A DNA stretch of 64,000 nt from Pseudomonas syringae KCTC 12500 (GTDB lineage: Bacteria > Pseudomonadota > Gammaproteobacteria > Pseudomonadales > Pseudomonadaceae). Position numbers and translations under genes: made by a program. Each line of letters begins with the position of its first letter. Position 1 is the first letter of the stretch. The stretch lies in contig NZ_AYTM02000002.1 in NCBI RefSeq assembly GCF_000507185.2, forward strand, positions 1,201,501 through 1,265,500, written 5' to 3'. Under the pieces are notes generated by a model. The model did not search any database. It was not told the DNA's origin and was given only the letters and a program-made list of their open reading frames with translations. Shown piece by piece: positions 32,948-44,745 of this stretch.

Positions 32948-33013
32948 AGGTCCGGGGGTGTTTTCGAGCCATGTGGATTACTCACACAGGTCGGCGATGA
33001 GTGACGGCGCAGA

Positions 33014-33035
33014 GTCAGCCCGTTTTCGGGCTGAC
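33014..33035 (-). terminator. Hairpin after hisC
   Basis: GTCAGCCCG-TTTT-CGGGCTGAC, a perfect 9-bp stem 11 bp past the hisC stop. There is no T tract, so it may stabilise the 3' end rather than terminate on its own. Confidence 0.5.
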
Positions 33036-33046
33036 CGATCCGCTTC

Positions 33047-34099
33047 TCAGATGTCGCTCAGACCTTCCAGCAACGCTTGATGCTGCTCTGGCGTGCCGAT
33101 GCTGATGCGGAGGAACTGGGCGATTCGCTGCTGTTTGAAGTGACGGACGATGACGCCCTGTTCGCGCAATTTGGCGGCCAGTGCTGCGGCATCATGTTGC
33201 GGGTGGCGGGCGAAGATGAAGTTGGCTGCCGATGGCAGAACCTCAAAGCCTTTGCCCTGCAACTGCTCGACCAGTACCTCGCGGTTTTCGATGACCTTGT
33301 TGCGGGTGGTTTCGAAGTGCTCGCGATCCTCGAAGGCGGCCGCCCCGCCCACATTGGCCATGCGGTCCAACGGATAGGAGTTGAAGCTGTTCTTGATCCG
33401 CTCCAGCGCCTCGATCAGGTCAGGATGCCCCACCGTCAGGCCGACGCGCAGACCGGCCAGCGAACGCGACTTGGACAGGGTCTGGGTGACCAGCAGGTTC
33501 GGGTAACGATCGACCAGCGTAATAGCTGTCTCGCCACCAAAGTCGATATACGCTTCATCGACGACCACCACCGAGTCCGGGCTGGCCTTGATGATCTGCT
33601 CGACCTTGTCCAGACCGAGCAGGCAACCGGTCGGCGCATTCGGGTTGGGGAAGATGATCCCGGCATTCGGTCTGGCATAGTCTTCGGCACGAATCTGGAA
33701 CTGCTCATCCAGCGGGACCAATTCGTGATCGATGCCATACAGGCCGCAATACACCGGATAGAAGCTGTAGCTGATATCCGGGAACAGCAGCGGAGCATCG
33801 TGCTGAAACAAGGCGTGAAAAATGTGCGCCAGCACCTCGTCCGAGCCGTTGCCCAGGAACACCTGATTGGGCTGCACCTTGTAGTAATCGGCGACAGCGT
33901 GCTTGAGCAGATCGCTGTTGGGGTCCGGGTACAGGCGCAAGTCGTCGGTCAGCGCAGCGCGCATGGCGTCGATGGCCTTTGGCGAAGGGCCATACGGGTT
34001 TTCATTGGTATTGAGCTTGACCAGGCGGGTCAGCTTCGGCTGCTCGCCCGGCACATAAGGCACCAGATCGCTGACAAAAGGGCTCCAGAATTTGCTCAT
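33047..34099 (-). CDS. hisC: Histidinol-phosphate aminotransferase
   Basis: PLP-dependent aminotransferase converting imidazole acetol phosphate to histidinol phosphate. The 350-aa fold-type I protein has [12 protein letters not shown] at the N-terminus, the VVDEAYIDF Asp pocket and the PLP lysine in [14 protein letters not shown]. Its ATG shares a base with the hisD stop (TAATG), so it is translationally coupled. Confidence 0.95.
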   Translation of the reverse strand: MSKFWSPFVSDLVPYVPGEQPKLTRLVKLNTNENPYGPSPKAIDAMRAALTDDLRLYPDPNSDLLKHAVADYYKVQPNQVFLGNGSDEVLAHIFHALFQHDAPLLFPDISYSFYPVYCGLYGIDHELVPLDEQFQIRAEDYARPNAGIIFPNPNAPTGCLLGLDKVEQIIKASPDSVVVVDEAYIDFGGETAITLVDRYPNLLVTQTLSKSRSLAGLRVGLTVGHPDLIEALERIKNSFNSYPLDRMANVGGAAAFEDREHFETTRNKVIENREVLVEQLQGKGFEVLPSAANFIFARHPQHDAAALAAKLREQGVIVRHFKQQRIAQFLRISIGTPEQHQALLEGLSDI

Positions 34100-35445
34100 T
34101 ATTTGCCGTCCTCTGTGTTGCCTGCTTTCCAGTCAGGGTCAGTGATTCGATATTCGGCACTGCGCGCGTGGCCGCTCAGGGACTCGCCACGAGCCAGCAC
34201 GGACGCTGTCTTGCCCAGCTCGGACGCACCTTGCGGCGAGCAATAGATGATCGACGAGCGCTTCTGGAAATCGTAGACGCCCAGCGGCGAGGAAAAACGC
34301 GCCGTGCCGGAGGTAGGCAGCACATGGTTGGGACCTGCGCAGTAATCGCCCAGCGCTTCGGAGGTGTGGCGCCCCATGAAAATCGCACCCGCATGGCGGA
34401 TCTGCGGCAGCCAGGCTTCCGGATCGGCGACCGACAATTCGAGGTGCTCGGGCGCGATGCGATTGGCGACTTCGATGGCCTGGGCCATGTCAGACACTTT
34501 TATCAGGGCGCCGCGACCGTTGATCGACGTTTCGACGATGGCCGCCCGCTCCATGGTCGGCAGCAGACGGGTGATGCTGGCCGCCACCTTGTCGAGAAAT
34601 TCGGCATCCGGACTGACCAGAATGGCCTGGGCATCTTCGTCGTGCTCGGCCTGGGAGAACAGGTCCATGGCGATCCAGTCAGGATCGGTCTGGCCGTCAC
34701 ACACCACCAGAATCTCGGAAGGACCAGCGATCATATCGATCCCCACCTGACCGAAGACGTGACGCTTGGCGGTCGCCACATAGATGTTGCCAGGGCCAAC
34801 AACCTTGTCGACTTTCGGCACGCTTTCAGTGCCGTAAGCCAGCGCGGCAACAGCCTGCGCCCCGCCAATGGTGAACACCCGGTCGACCCCTGCAATGCAG
34901 GCAGCAGCCAGCACCAGCTCGTTGATTTCACCACGCGGCGTCGGCACGACCATGACCACTTCGGTCACACCTGCCACTTTGGCCGGTATGGCGTTCATCA
35001 ATACCGAAGACGGATAGGAAGCTTTGCCACCCGGCACGTACAGACCTGCACGGTCCAACGGCGTGACCTTCTGGCCCAGCACCGTGCCGTCGGCCTCGGT
35101 GTAGCTCCAGGAATCCTGCTTCTGCTTTTCGTGGTAGCTGCGCACACGCTCGGCGGCCTTTTCCAGGGCTTCGCGCTGAACCGCAGTAATGCGCGTCAAC
35201 GCCAGTTCCAGGCGCTCGCGGGGCAGGATCAGGTCAGCCATCGACGCAACCTGCAGCCCGTCGAACTTCTGGGTGAACTCGACCAGCGCCGCGTCGCCAC
35301 GCTCACGCACCGCCTTGATGATGTCGAGCACGCGCTGGTTGACCGAGTCGTCAGACACACTTTCCCAGCTCAGCAGATGATCCAGATGTCGTGCGAAATC
35401 CGGGTCAGCAGCGTCGAGTCGGCGAATTGCAGTGGGAGTGGTCAT
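34099..35445 (-). CDS. hisD: Histidinol dehydrogenase
   Basis: Zinc enzyme performing the last two oxidations to histidine. The 448-aa product shows the long conserved block [26 protein letters not shown] split over residues near 125-150, [12 protein letters not shown], and the zinc-site [10 protein letters not shown] and H-containing [14 protein letters not shown] segments. Second gene of hisG-hisD-hisC. Confidence 0.96.
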   Translation of the reverse strand: MTTPTAIRRLDAADPDFARHLDHLLSWESVSDDSVNQRVLDIIKAVRERGDAALVEFTQKFDGLQVASMADLILPRERLELALTRITAVQREALEKAAERVRSYHEKQKQDSWSYTEADGTVLGQKVTPLDRAGLYVPGGKASYPSSVLMNAIPAKVAGVTEVVMVVPTPRGEINELVLAAACIAGVDRVFTIGGAQAVAALAYGTESVPKVDKVVGPGNIYVATAKRHVFGQVGIDMIAGPSEILVVCDGQTDPDWIAMDLFSQAEHDEDAQAILVSPDAEFLDKVAASITRLLPTMERAAIVETSINGRGALIKVSDMAQAIEVANRIAPEHLELSVADPEAWLPQIRHAGAIFMGRHTSEALGDYCAGPNHVLPTSGTARFSSPLGVYDFQKRSSIIYCSPQGASELGKTASVLARGESLSGHARSAEYRITDPDWKAGNTEDGK

Positions 35446-35568
35446 AGCGGGGCCTCAATAATTGGCGGATGCTCAGGAGCCTAAAGCTACCAAGCTATCC
35501 GCGCAGGCACCTGAGAAATTTGGCTATGACACGGATAGCTGGACGCAACTCAACGTTGCGTGTGGGGA

Positions 35569-36204
35569 TCAGCTACGGTGTCGCGACTCCACTGCCTTGC
35601 GCAGGGTGTCGATGAGAGCCTGAATACGTGCGTGCTGCATCTTCATGGAGGCCTTGTTCACCACCAGACGCGAGCTGATGGTCGCGATCAGCTCCTGGGG
35701 CTCCAGGCCGTTGGCGCGCAGGGTATTCCCGGTGTCGACCACGTCGATGATCTTGTCTGCGAGGCCAATCAGCGGTGCCAGCTCCATGGAGCCGTACAAC
35801 TTGATGATATCGACCTGACGGCCCTGCTCTGCGTAGTAACGCTTGGCGACGTTGACGAACTTGGTCGCCACGCGCAGACGCCCCTTGGGCTCGACCGCAC
35901 CGATGGCACCCGCGGTCATCAGCTTGCACTTGGCAATCTGCAGGTCCAGCGGCTCATATAGGCCCTGACCGGTGTATTCCATCAGCACATCCTTGCCCGC
36001 GACACCCAGGTCGGCGGCACCATGCTCGACATAGGTCGGTACGTCGGTGGCACGCACGATCAGCAGGCGCACATCGGCCTGAGTCGTGGGGATGATGAGC
36101 TTGCGGCTCTTGTCCGGATTCTCGGTTGGCACTATGCCGGCTTCAGCGAGAAGCGGCAGAGTGTCGTCAAGAATGCGGCCCTTGGACAGTGCGATGGTCA
36201 ACAT
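35569..36204 (-). CDS. hisG: ATP phosphoribosyltransferase, short form
   Basis: First and committed step of histidine synthesis. At 211 aa it is the short HisG that lacks the C-terminal regulatory domain and needs HisZ for activity; hisZ is not in this window. The sequence starts [18 protein letters not shown] and has the PRPP loop [14 protein letters not shown]. It follows murA by 153 bp and precedes hisD by 123 bp. Confidence 0.96.
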   Translation of the reverse strand: MLTIALSKGRILDDTLPLLAEAGIVPTENPDKSRKLIIPTTQADVRLLIVRATDVPTYVEHGAADLGVAGKDVLMEYTGQGLYEPLDLQIAKCKLMTAGAIGAVEPKGRLRVATKFVNVAKRYYAEQGRQVDIIKLYGSMELAPLIGLADKIIDVVDTGNTLRANGLEPQELIATISSRLVVNKASMKMQHARIQALIDTLRKAVESRHRS

Positions 36205-36357
36205 GGGAAACGTAAATCCTTATCAGGAAACTTTTGTCACGACGCAAGCGGCGCATGACAACCCTCAGGCCTGTTGACCTGAAGTGAAACGAATCAGAAA
36301 TTACACCCGCGACAGAACAGGCGGCCCTGATGCCAGTGGCATCAGGACCGCATGCTG

Positions 36358-37885
<1,528 letters not shown>

Positions 37886-37931
37886 GCTTAACCTCGATCG
37901 GCGCTGTACGCGCGCGGGTCTGGCATCATAC

Positions 37932-37988
37932 AAAAAAAGCCCATGTTATGCGAAGCCCGACAAGCAGGTCCCGGATAAAGGGCTTTTT
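37932..37988. terminator. Possible terminator between mlaB and ibaG
   Basis: AAAAAGCCC and GGGCTTTTT form a 9-bp inverted repeat around about 37 nt that itself contains GC-rich pairing. T or A tracts on both sides allow stopping in either direction. The large loop makes it uncertain, but it separates mla from the ibaG-murA genes. Confidence 0.4.
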
Positions 37989-38000
37989 CGATAGTGCTTT

Positions 38001-38306
38001 TCAGTGGGCGTCCAGCAGCTCGGTCAAACCTGATACGCGAGCTATCTGGCGCATGTCTTCGGGGAGCGAGCGCAACGTCATGGACTTGCCCGCATCCCGG
38101 GCATCGCGCATGAACGCCAGCAACAAGGCCAGGCCGACGCTGCTGGACTTCTCGACACCCGAGCAGTCCAGCGTGAGGTCTGCCAGATCACCGGATTTGA
38201 TCAGTGCCGCACCCTGCTTGCGCAGTTGCGGCCCTGTGCGGTAATCCAGCACACCAATCAGCCTGAGCTCACCCGGCCCGACAAGGCGAACGGCAGATTC
38301 GGTCAT
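38001..38306 (-). CDS. mlaB: MlaB, STAS-domain subunit of phospholipid transporter
   Basis: Cytoplasmic STAS protein that stabilises the MlaFE ABC transporter. The 101-aa product is a single STAS domain with the LTLDCSGVEKSSSVGLALLLAFMRDA helix-strand motif. It overlaps mlaC by 4 bp and is last in mlaFEDCB. Confidence 0.9.
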   Translation of the reverse strand: MTESAVRLVGPGELRLIGVLDYRTGPQLRKQGAALIKSGDLADLTLDCSGVEKSSSVGLALLLAFMRDARDAGKSMTLRSLPEDMRQIARVSGLTELLDAH

Positions 38307-38953
38307 TGCACCGGCTTCTGCGTAGCATCGACGGTAGATTTGGTCTTGGCCACTTCGCCAGCCCAGTTGTTGATGGTGGTGTCCAGGTTGTTGCCGTTGC
38401 GCTGCATCGCATCAGCGAACTGATCACGGAACAGTTTGCCGATATTGATACCGTTGATGACAACGTTACGCACTTTCCACTCGTCGTTCAGCTTGACCAG
38501 CGTGTAGGACACCGGATAAACCGCGCCGTTACTGCCCTTTACCTGCATGTCAACGCTGGTGCGGTCATTGCCTTCGTCCTTGGCAGGTGCGACGGTGATG
38601 CCCTGATTGTTGAATTCAAGCAAGGCATTGCCATAGAACTGCATCAGGCTTCGCTTGAAGTTTTCCTCGAAACGCTTCACCTGTTCGGGACTCGCCTTGC
38701 GGGAATACTTCACGGTCATGATGCTTTTGGAGATGCCATCGGCATCCACGACAGGACCGACGATGCGGTTCAGTGCATCGTAGAACGCGCTTGGGTTGGC
38801 TTTGTACTGCTCGCGATTGGTCGCCAGGTCACTCAACAGTTCCTTGGTGGTGCGCTCCACCAGGTCATGAGCCGACGGGGTGGCCGCGGCATTCGCCAGC
38901 ATTGGCAGAGTGGCCAGCAATACCAGCAGGCCACGGCGCAGAATAGAGATCAT
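38303..38953 (-). CDS. mlaC: MlaC, periplasmic phospholipid shuttle
   Basis: Carries phospholipids between the outer-membrane MlaA complex and MlaFEDB. The 216-aa product has a cleavable signal peptide (about 1-22, ending ANA) and the Tol-Tol-associated/MlaC fold, with PVSYTLVKLNDEWKVRNVVI typical of the lipid-binding half. Ten bp after mlaD. Confidence 0.93.
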   Translation of the reverse strand: MISILRRGLLVLLATLPMLANAAATPSAHDLVERTTKELLSDLATNREQYKANPSAFYDALNRIVGPVVDADGISKSIMTVKYSRKASPEQVKRFEENFKRSLMQFYGNALLEFNNQGITVAPAKDEGNDRTSVDMQVKGSNGAVYPVSYTLVKLNDEWKVRNVVINGINIGKLFRDQFADAMQRNGNNLDTTINNWAGEVAKTKSTVDATQKPVQ

Positions 38954-38963
38954 TTGAAGCTCC

Positions 38964-39431
38964 TCACTTGGCGTCTTTACTAACAGTATTGAGCAGGAAT
39001 TTTCCGATCAGGTCTTCCAGCACCAGCGACGACTGCGTGTCATGGATAGTCCCGCCATCCTTGAGCAGCTTGTCATCGCCACCGACGCTGAGACCAATGT
39101 ATTTTTCACCCAGCAAACCGGCCGTCAGAATCGACGCAGTCGAGTCCGAAGGCAGGTTATCGACCTTCTTCTGAATTTCCAGTGTGACGCGACCGGTAAA
39201 GGTATCGCGATCCAGATCGATCGCCGTCACCTTGCCGATCGTGACGCCAGCCATGCTTACCTTGGCTCTGACAGTCAAACCGGCAATATTGTCGAAGTAG
39301 GCATAAAGTTTATAGGTGTCGGTGCTTGCGCTCGTGCTCAGACCACTGACTCGCAGGGCCAGCAGGAGCAGAGCCAGTATCCCCGCCAGCAGGAACAGAC
39401 CGACTCCGGTTTCGATGGCACGGTTTTGCAT
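38964..39431 (-). CDS. mlaD: MlaD, MCE-domain lipid-binding subunit
   Basis: Inner-membrane-anchored MCE protein that forms a hexameric ring on MlaFE. The 155-aa product has one membrane segment (about 8-28) and an MCE domain (YKLYAYFDNIAGLTVRAKVSMAGVTIGKV, about residues 40-68). ATG 39431 overlaps the mlaE stop by one base; the 48 extra codons upstream are inside mlaE. Confidence 0.94.
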   Translation of the reverse strand: MQNRAIETGVGLFLLAGILALLLLALRVSGLSTSASTDTYKLYAYFDNIAGLTVRAKVSMAGVTIGKVTAIDLDRDTFTGRVTLEIQKKVDNLPSDSTASILTAGLLGEKYIGLSVGGDDKLLKDGGTIHDTQSSLVLEDLIGKFLLNTVSKDAK

Positions 39432-40228
39432 CAGAAATCTCCAAACATCAAAGCGGTCAAAATAAAGTCCAGTCCCAGCACGGCCAACGAGGCGTAAACG
39501 ACGGTTCTGGTCGTCGCTCGACTGATCCCCTCGGAAGTAGGCTCGCAATCGTAACCCTGGAAAACGGCAATCCATGTCACCACGAAGGCAAATACGACGC
39601 TTTTGATCACCCCATTGAGCACATCGTTCGTGAAAGAAACGCTGTTCTGCATGTTCGACCAGAAAGAACCGTCATAGACTCCCAGCCAATCGATCGCCAC
39701 CCAGGAAGCTCCCCAGATACCGACCACGCTGAAAATCATCGCCAGAATCGGCAGCGAGATGAACCCGGCCCACAGACGCGGGGCAACGATGTACTTGAGC
39801 GGGTCGACACCGATCATTTCAAGGCTCGACAGCTGCTCGGTGGATTTCATGTTGCCAATCTCGGCGGTCAATGCCGACCCTGCACGACCGGCGAACAGCA
39901 AGGCCGTCACCACAGGACCAAGCTCACGCAGCAGGGTCAGGGCAACCATCTGGCCGACCGCCTGCTCCGAACCGTATTTGGTCAGGATGCTGAACCCCTG
40001 CAGCGCCAGTACCATGCCGATAAACATGCCGGACACCACAATGATGACCAGCGACATGACACCTACCGAATACAGCTGCCTGACCAGCAATTGAAAACTG
40101 CTGCCCGCACCGCCGCGACCGAGCAAGGCATGCACCAGAAACAGACCGGAGCGCCCCAGAACAGTAACAATATCAATGGCCGACCGCCCCAGCAGGCGAA
40201 CCCGGTCCATCAGTGACTTATTGCGCAT
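39431..40228 (-). CDS. mlaE: MlaE, ABC transporter permease
   Basis: Permease of the Mla phospholipid transporter. The 265-aa polytopic protein has the family signature [30 protein letters not shown] in two conserved blocks (near residues 100-130) and several membrane segments. Coupled by single-base overlaps to mlaF and mlaD. Confidence 0.95.
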   Translation of the reverse strand: MRNKSLMDRVRLLGRSAIDIVTVLGRSGLFLVHALLGRGGAGSSFQLLVRQLYSVGVMSLVIIVVSGMFIGMVLALQGFSILTKYGSEQAVGQMVALTLLRELGPVVTALLFAGRAGSALTAEIGNMKSTEQLSSLEMIGVDPLKYIVAPRLWAGFISLPILAMIFSVVGIWGASWVAIDWLGVYDGSFWSNMQNSVSFTNDVLNGVIKSVVFAFVVTWIAVFQGYDCEPTSEGISRATTRTVVYASLAVLGLDFILTALMFGDF

Positions 40229-41037
40229 CAGCGCTTCCCCAATAGATCTTCGCGAAAATCCGGCGCCGGATAGTGGAACGGTACAGGACCGTCAGGCTCG
40301 CCGGTCATGAATTGACGAATACGTGGATTGTCCGAGGACATCAGTTCCTGAGGCGTACCCTGCCCCAGCACCTGCCCGTCGCCGACAACATATAGGTAGT
40401 CGGCAATGCTCGCAGTCTCGCTGAGGTCATGCGACACCACGATGCTGGTAATACCCAGCGCGTCGTTGAGCAGGCGGATCAGACGCACCAGCACCCCCAT
40501 CGCAATCGGGTCCTGCCCGACGAAGGGCTCGTCATACATGAGAATCTGCGGATCAAGAGCGATTGCGCGCGCCAGCGCGACACGACGCTTCATGCCGCCC
40601 GACAATTCGTCCGGCATCAGCTCCACCGCGCCGCGCAGGCCTACGGCCTGAAGCTTGAGCAGAACGATGTCGCGGATCATTTCTTCCGGCAGCTCGGTGT
40701 GCACGCGCAGGGGAAAGGCGACGTTTTCGAAAACATCCAGATCGGTAAACAGCGCACCGCTCTGAAACAAAACGCCCATCTGCTTGCGAGCATCGAACAG
40801 ATCACTGCGCGACAGCTCCGGCAGATTCTGGCCGTTGACCCACACCTGCCCTTCGCTCGGGCGCAACTGGGCACCCATCAGGCGCAGCAGGGTCGTCTTG
40901 CCGCAGCCTGACGGCCCCATGATCCCGGTGACCTTGCCGCGCGGAATACGAATATCAACGTTATTGAAAATGCTGCGCGCACCGCGTTTGAAAGACACAC
41001 CTTTCAACTCGACCGCATAGGCGTCATCAGGACTCAT
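40228..41037 (-). CDS. mlaF: MlaF, ABC transporter ATPase
   Basis: ATPase powering MlaE. The 269-aa protein has Walker [10 protein letters not shown] (about 41-49), signature [14 protein letters not shown], Walker B ILMYDEPF and the H-loop VVSHD. First gene of the mla operon. Confidence 0.96.
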   Translation of the reverse strand: MSPDDAYAVELKGVSFKRGARSIFNNVDIRIPRGKVTGIMGPSGCGKTTLLRLMGAQLRPSEGQVWVNGQNLPELSRSDLFDARKQMGVLFQSGALFTDLDVFENVAFPLRVHTELPEEMIRDIVLLKLQAVGLRGAVELMPDELSGGMKRRVALARAIALDPQILMYDEPFVGQDPIAMGVLVRLIRLLNDALGITSIVVSHDLSETASIADYLYVVGDGQVLGQGTPQELMSSDNPRIRQFMTGEPDGPVPFHYPAPDFREDLLGKR

Positions 41038-41123
41038 CTAAACTCCTTGCGATACAGCTTCCACCCCGAGCCGCCGGTTTTTGAACACCGAGAGGCTGCC
41101 CAAGCGTGCCGAACAGGCCGCGA

Positions 41124-41152
41124 ACTATATCACCGCAGCCACCCGCCCCCAA
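41124..41152 (-). promoter_or_regulatory. Candidate promoter of the mla operon
   Basis: Minus-strand TTGGGG (41152-41147) and TATAGT (41129-41124) with a 17-bp spacer, about 90 bp before mlaF. The rest of the 304-bp divergent gap 41038-41341 holds the kdsD promoter and no gene. Confidence 0.45.
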
Positions 41153-41302
41153 GAAGAGAACCGAGCGGTTCAGGTATTCGCTGAATTATTCTGTACCACA
41201 ATGTTATGGCCACAGGCTTGAATACAGACACGCAGGTGCGTAGGAAATTCGTTTAAAAACAACACAACGACGATCAGACGTGAGGGAATCGTTCATTACC
41301 GC

Positions 41303-41308
41303 TATAAT
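41303..41308 (+). promoter_or_regulatory. Probable -10 box of kdsD
   Basis: Perfect TATAAT 33 bp before the kdsD ATG; the -35 position has no strong match. It would drive the long kdsD to npr gene series. Confidence 0.5.
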
Positions 41309-41341
41309 CGCCGCCTTTCAGCAGGCTGATCCTCTCCAGAC

Positions 41342-42316
41342 ATGAACCAATCCAGTGACCTGATCCAATCGGCGCAACGCACCATTCGCCTTGAGATAGA
41401 AGCCATACAAGGCCTGCTTGAACGTCTTGACGGCGACTTCGTGCGCGCGTGCGAAATGATCCTCGCCAGCAAAGGGCGTGTGGTCGTGGTCGGGATGGGC
41501 AAGTCCGGACACATCGGCAACAAGATCGCTGCCACGCTGGCGAGTACCGGCACCACCTCGTTTTTCGTGCATCCGGCCGAAGCCAGCCACGGCGACATGG
41601 GCATGATCACCCGCGATGACATCATCCTGGCCCTGTCGAACTCCGGCAGCACCAACGAAATCGTCACCCTGCTGCCACTGATCAAGCGCCTGGGCATAAA
41701 GATGATCAGCCTGACCGGCGACTCCGAGTCCATTCTGGCCAAGGCTGCCGACATCAACCTCAACGCGCATGTCGTGCATGAGGCCTGCCCGCTCAACCTG
41801 GCACCGACGTCCTCGACGACCGCCGCACTGGTCATGGGCGACGCTCTCGCCGTGGCGCTGCTCGATGCACGTGGTTTTACCGCCGAAGATTTCGCATTCT
41901 CCCATCCGGGCGGCGCATTGGGTCGCCGCCTGCTGCTCAAGGTCGAGAATGTGATGCACTCCGGCGAATCACTGCCCAGCGTGCAACGCGGCACTCTGCT
42001 GCGCGATGCGCTGCTTGAAATGACTCGTAAAGGTCTGGGCATGACGGCTATCGTCGAAGCCGACGGCACACTGGCCGGCATCTTCACTGACGGAGACTTG
42101 CGCCGGACACTGGACCGGCCTGTCGATATCCGCCAGACCATCATCGATGAGGTCATGACGCTTCATGGCAAGACCGCCCATGCCGAGATGCTCGCTGCCG
42201 AGGCGCTGAAGATCATGGAGGACAACAAAATCAGTGCGCTTGTTGTCGTAGACCAGAACGACCGTCCGGTTGGCGCATTCAACCTGCAGGATCTCCTGCG
42301 CGCAGGCGTCATGTAA
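41342..42316 (+). CDS. kdsD: Arabinose-5-phosphate isomerase
   Basis: Makes D-arabinose 5-phosphate from ribulose 5-phosphate for Kdo synthesis. The 324-aa product has a SIS domain (VVVVGMGKSGHIGNKIAATL, LSNSGSTNEIV) followed by two CBS domains (about 205-324). First of the kdsD-kdsC-lptC-lptA-lptB LPS genes. Confidence 0.96.
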   Translation: MNQSSDLIQSAQRTIRLEIEAIQGLLERLDGDFVRACEMILASKGRVVVVGMGKSGHIGNKIAATLASTGTTSFFVHPAEASHGDMGMITRDDIILALSNSGSTNEIVTLLPLIKRLGIKMISLTGDSESILAKAADINLNAHVVHEACPLNLAPTSSTTAALVMGDALAVALLDARGFTAEDFAFSHPGGALGRRLLLKVENVMHSGESLPSVQRGTLLRDALLEMTRKGLGMTAIVEADGTLAGIFTDGDLRRTLDRPVDIRQTIIDEVMTLHGKTAHAEMLAAEALKIMEDNKISALVVVDQNDRPVGAFNLQDLLRAGVM

Positions 42317-42330
42317 TGGAAACCGAAATA

Positions 42331-42855
42331 ATGACCCAGGATCTCATGCAACGCGGCAAGGCCATCAAGCTGGCAGTCTTCGACGTCGATGGCGTACTGA
42401 CCGATGGCCGCCTTTACTTCATGGAAGATGGCAGCGAGATCAAGACATTCAATACTCTCGACGGCCAAGGCATTAAAATGCTGATAGCCTCGGGGGTCAC
42501 CACCGCGATCATCAGTGGCCGCAAGACCGCGATAGTCGAGCGCCGGGCAAAGAGCCTGGGCATTGAACACCTGTTTCAGGGACGTGAAGACAAACTGGTG
42601 GTACTGGACAAGTTGCTGGCAGAACTCAACCTGAGTTACGAACAGGTCGCCTATCTGGGTGATGATCTGCCAGACTTGCCCGTCATCAGACGCGTCGGTC
42701 TGGGCATGGCAGTGGCCAATGCTGCCGGCTTTGTACGCGAGCACGCACACGGGATAACCAGGGCGCGAGGCGGCGAAGGTGCAGCGCGCGAATTCTGCGA
42801 ACTGATTCTGAGTGCGCAAGGCAACCTTGAAGCGGCTCACTCCGCCTATTTATAG
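42331..42855 (+). CDS. kdsC: Kdo-8-phosphate phosphatase
   Basis: HAD-family phosphatase releasing Kdo from Kdo-8-phosphate. The 174-aa product has the nucleophile motif FDVDGVLTDG, IISGRK and the metal-binding GDDLPDLPVI. Two starts are possible: ATG 42316 overlapping the kdsD stop (TAATG), and ATG 42331 with GGAA 9 nt upstream. I use 42331, which gives the usual family length, at moderate certainty. Confidence 0.93.
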   Translation: MTQDLMQRGKAIKLAVFDVDGVLTDGRLYFMEDGSEIKTFNTLDGQGIKMLIASGVTTAIISGRKTAIVERRAKSLGIEHLFQGREDKLVVLDKLLAELNLSYEQVAYLGDDLPDLPVIRRVGLGMAVANAAGFVREHAHGITRARGGEGAAREFCELILSAQGNLEAAHSAYL

Positions 42856-42863
42856 AAGCCATT

Positions 42864-43436
42864 ATGTTCACTAAAAAAATTCGCAAGTTCCTGCTTCTCG
42901 GGGTACTGGCGCTGCTGCTGGCAGCGGTCGGTTACTGGAACATCAGCCCGGAAAGCTTCATGGACCAGCCTGATGCGTCGCTTGACGACACGGCGATCGA
43001 CTACTATGCGATCAATACTCGCAGCGTGCAGTACCTGCCAGACGGCACACTTCAGTACGACATGACCTCCGACAAGGTCGAGCATGTGAAGGCCACAGAT
43101 GTGAGCCTGCTGACGACACCCAATCTGAACATGTACCGCGGCGGAGCATTTCCGTGGCACGTGCAAAGCAAACGAGGTGAAGTTTCGTCCGACGGCGATC
43201 AGGTCGAGCTGATGGATTCCGTTCGTGTTGAACGCACCGATGAAAAACAGCGCACGACCATTATTACCAGCAGCCGCATGACCGTATTTCCTCAGAAGGA
43301 ATATGCGCAGACCGACCAAGACGTTAGAATCGACGGCGCGGGCGGTGTCACTACGACCAAGGGAATGAAAGCGTATTTGAAAGACAGCAGGATGGACCTG
43401 CTGTCCAACGTAAGAGGACAGTATGAGGCTCGTTAA
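42864..43436 (+). CDS. lptC: LptC, LPS transport bitopic protein
   Basis: Inner-membrane component that receives LPS from LptB2FG and passes it to LptA. The 190-aa product has one N-terminal membrane segment (about 8-26) and a beta-jellyroll periplasmic domain (from about 45: YYAINTRSVQYLPDGTLQYDMTS, in part). It overlaps lptA by 14 bp. Confidence 0.93.
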   Translation: MFTKKIRKFLLLGVLALLLAAVGYWNISPESFMDQPDASLDDTAIDYYAINTRSVQYLPDGTLQYDMTSDKVEHVKATDVSLLTTPNLNMYRGGAFPWHVQSKRGEVSSDGDQVELMDSVRVERTDEKQRTTIITSSRMTVFPQKEYAQTDQDVRIDGAGGVTTTKGMKAYLKDSRMDLLSNVRGQYEAR

Positions 43437-43971
43437 AACTCTTCCTTTATTGCTCGGCCTGGGCGCAGCACTGGGAAGCGCGAGCGCCTGGTCCCTGCCA
43501 ACCGACCGAGATCAGCCTATCCACATCCAGTCTGACGATGCTCAGCTCGATGACAAGAAAGGCGTGGCGACTTACAAGGGCAATGTCATCATCACTCAGG
43601 GCTCGATGAAAATCACGGGCAACACCGTGACAATCACGCGTAATGCCCAGGGCGAAGTCGACGTCTTCACCTCCGTCGGCAACCTGGCTTACTACGAGCA
43701 GAAGCCTGCCGTAGACAAACCGATCGTGCAGGCCTATGCCGTCACCATCCAGTATTACGCTGGCCAGGACCGTATCGTCCTGATCGACAAGGCCAAGGTC
43801 ATCAATGATGGCAACACCTCGGAAGGCGAGAAAATCGTCTACGACACGGTTAGACAGGTCGTCACCGCTGGTCGGGCCAATGGCGGCGCCAAGGTGACTA
43901 CACCACGTCCGCGTATCGACATGGTCATCCAGCCGAAAAAGAAAACCGATCAACCTCAGAAGGCCCAGTAA
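43423..43971 (+). CDS. lptA: LptA, periplasmic LPS bridge protein
   Basis: Oligomerises into the bridge carrying LPS across the periplasm. The 182-aa product has a signal peptide (about 1-24) and an OstA/LptA jellyroll (HIQSDDAQLDDKKGVATYKGN, about 34-54). The tail is rich in Lys, Pro and Gln. It abuts lptB with no gap. Confidence 0.94.
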   Translation: MRLVKTLPLLLGLGAALGSASAWSLPTDRDQPIHIQSDDAQLDDKKGVATYKGNVIITQGSMKITGNTVTITRNAQGEVDVFTSVGNLAYYEQKPAVDKPIVQAYAVTIQYYAGQDRIVLIDKAKVINDGNTSEGEKIVYDTVRQVVTAGRANGGAKVTTPRPRIDMVIQPKKKTDQPQKAQ

Positions 43972-44697
43972 ATGGCGACGCTCAAAGCCCAGCATCTGGC
44001 TAAAAGCTACAAAAGCCGGCAGGTCGTGCGCGATGTGAGCATTTCCATCGACAGCGGCCAGATCGTCGGCCTGCTGGGCCCGAACGGCGCCGGCAAGACC
44101 ACCTGTTTCTACATGATAGTGGGTCTGGTCCAGGCTGATCAGGGTCGTGTGCTGATTGACGATCTGGATGTCAGCCATCAACCCATGCACGGTCGCGCCC
44201 GCGCGGGCATCGGTTATTTGCCTCAGGAAGCCTCGATTTTCCGCAAGCTGTCGGTGTCCGACAACATCATGGCGATTCTCGAGACCCGCAAGGAGCTCGA
44301 TGCCGGTGCGCGCCGCAAGGAACTGGAAAGCCTCCTGCAGGAGTTCCACATCACCCATATCCGCGACAACCTGGGCATGAGCCTGTCCGGCGGTGAACGT
44401 CGCCGCGTGGAAATCGCTCGAGCCTTGGCCACCGCGCCGAAATTCATCCTGCTGGATGAACCGTTCGCAGGTGTCGACCCTATTTCGGTAGGCGACATCA
44501 AGCAGATCATTCACCATCTCAAGGCCAAGGGTATCGGTGTACTGATCACTGACCACAACGTCCGGGAAACGCTGGATATCTGCGAAATGGCCTACATCGT
44601 CAACGATGGACAGCTGATTGCGGAAGGCGACTCCGAGACCATTCTGGCGAATCAGCTGGTGAAAGAGGTCTACCTCGGCCACGAGTTCCGCCTTTAA
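43972..44697 (+). CDS. lptB: LptB, LPS export ATPase
   Basis: ABC ATPase energising LPS extraction with LptFG, which are not in this window. The 241-aa protein has Walker [10 protein letters not shown] (about 36-44), signature [16 protein letters not shown], Walker [13 protein letters not shown] and H-loop ITDHN. It precedes rpoN, as in most gamma-proteobacteria. Confidence 0.96.
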   Translation: MATLKAQHLAKSYKSRQVVRDVSISIDSGQIVGLLGPNGAGKTTCFYMIVGLVQADQGRVLIDDLDVSHQPMHGRARAGIGYLPQEASIFRKLSVSDNIMAILETRKELDAGARRKELESLLQEFHITHIRDNLGMSLSGGERRRVEIARALATAPKFILLDEPFAGVDPISVGDIKQIIHHLKAKGIGVLITDHNVRETLDICEMAYIVNDGQLIAEGDSETILANQLVKEVYLGHEFRL

Positions 44698-44745
44698 TCG
44701 ACTGCCCCGTTGCGCTTCGCAGCCGATTGATGCCTACGCAGTGTA

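Larger units (their letters stand above)
32288..32997. repeat. Higher-order tandem array of 39-bp and 141-bp units
   Basis: Unit starts marked by GTGTTT(T)C fall at 32288, 32340, 32481, 32520, 32559, 32700, 32739, 32778, 32817 and 32958, giving steps of 52, 141, 39, 39, 141, 39, 39, 39, 141 and about 39 bp. The 141-bp units are 39-bp units enlarged by 102 bp carrying a REPIN. The first step is 52 because TGAAACACTCACA is duplicated. Many short units hold the inverted pair GTGTTT/AAACAC. The array fills the space between convergent algW and hisC; no gene is supported in it. Confidence 0.9.

Noticed and set aside
32288..32997. CRISPR-like regular repeats
   Set aside because: Units are contiguous without unique spacers, are partly degenerate, and contain REPINs; no cas genes are near.
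41302..42156. 284-codon minus-strand ORF opposite kdsD
   Set aside because: Serine- and arginine-rich shadow translation; kdsD has clear SIS and CBS domains on the plus strand.
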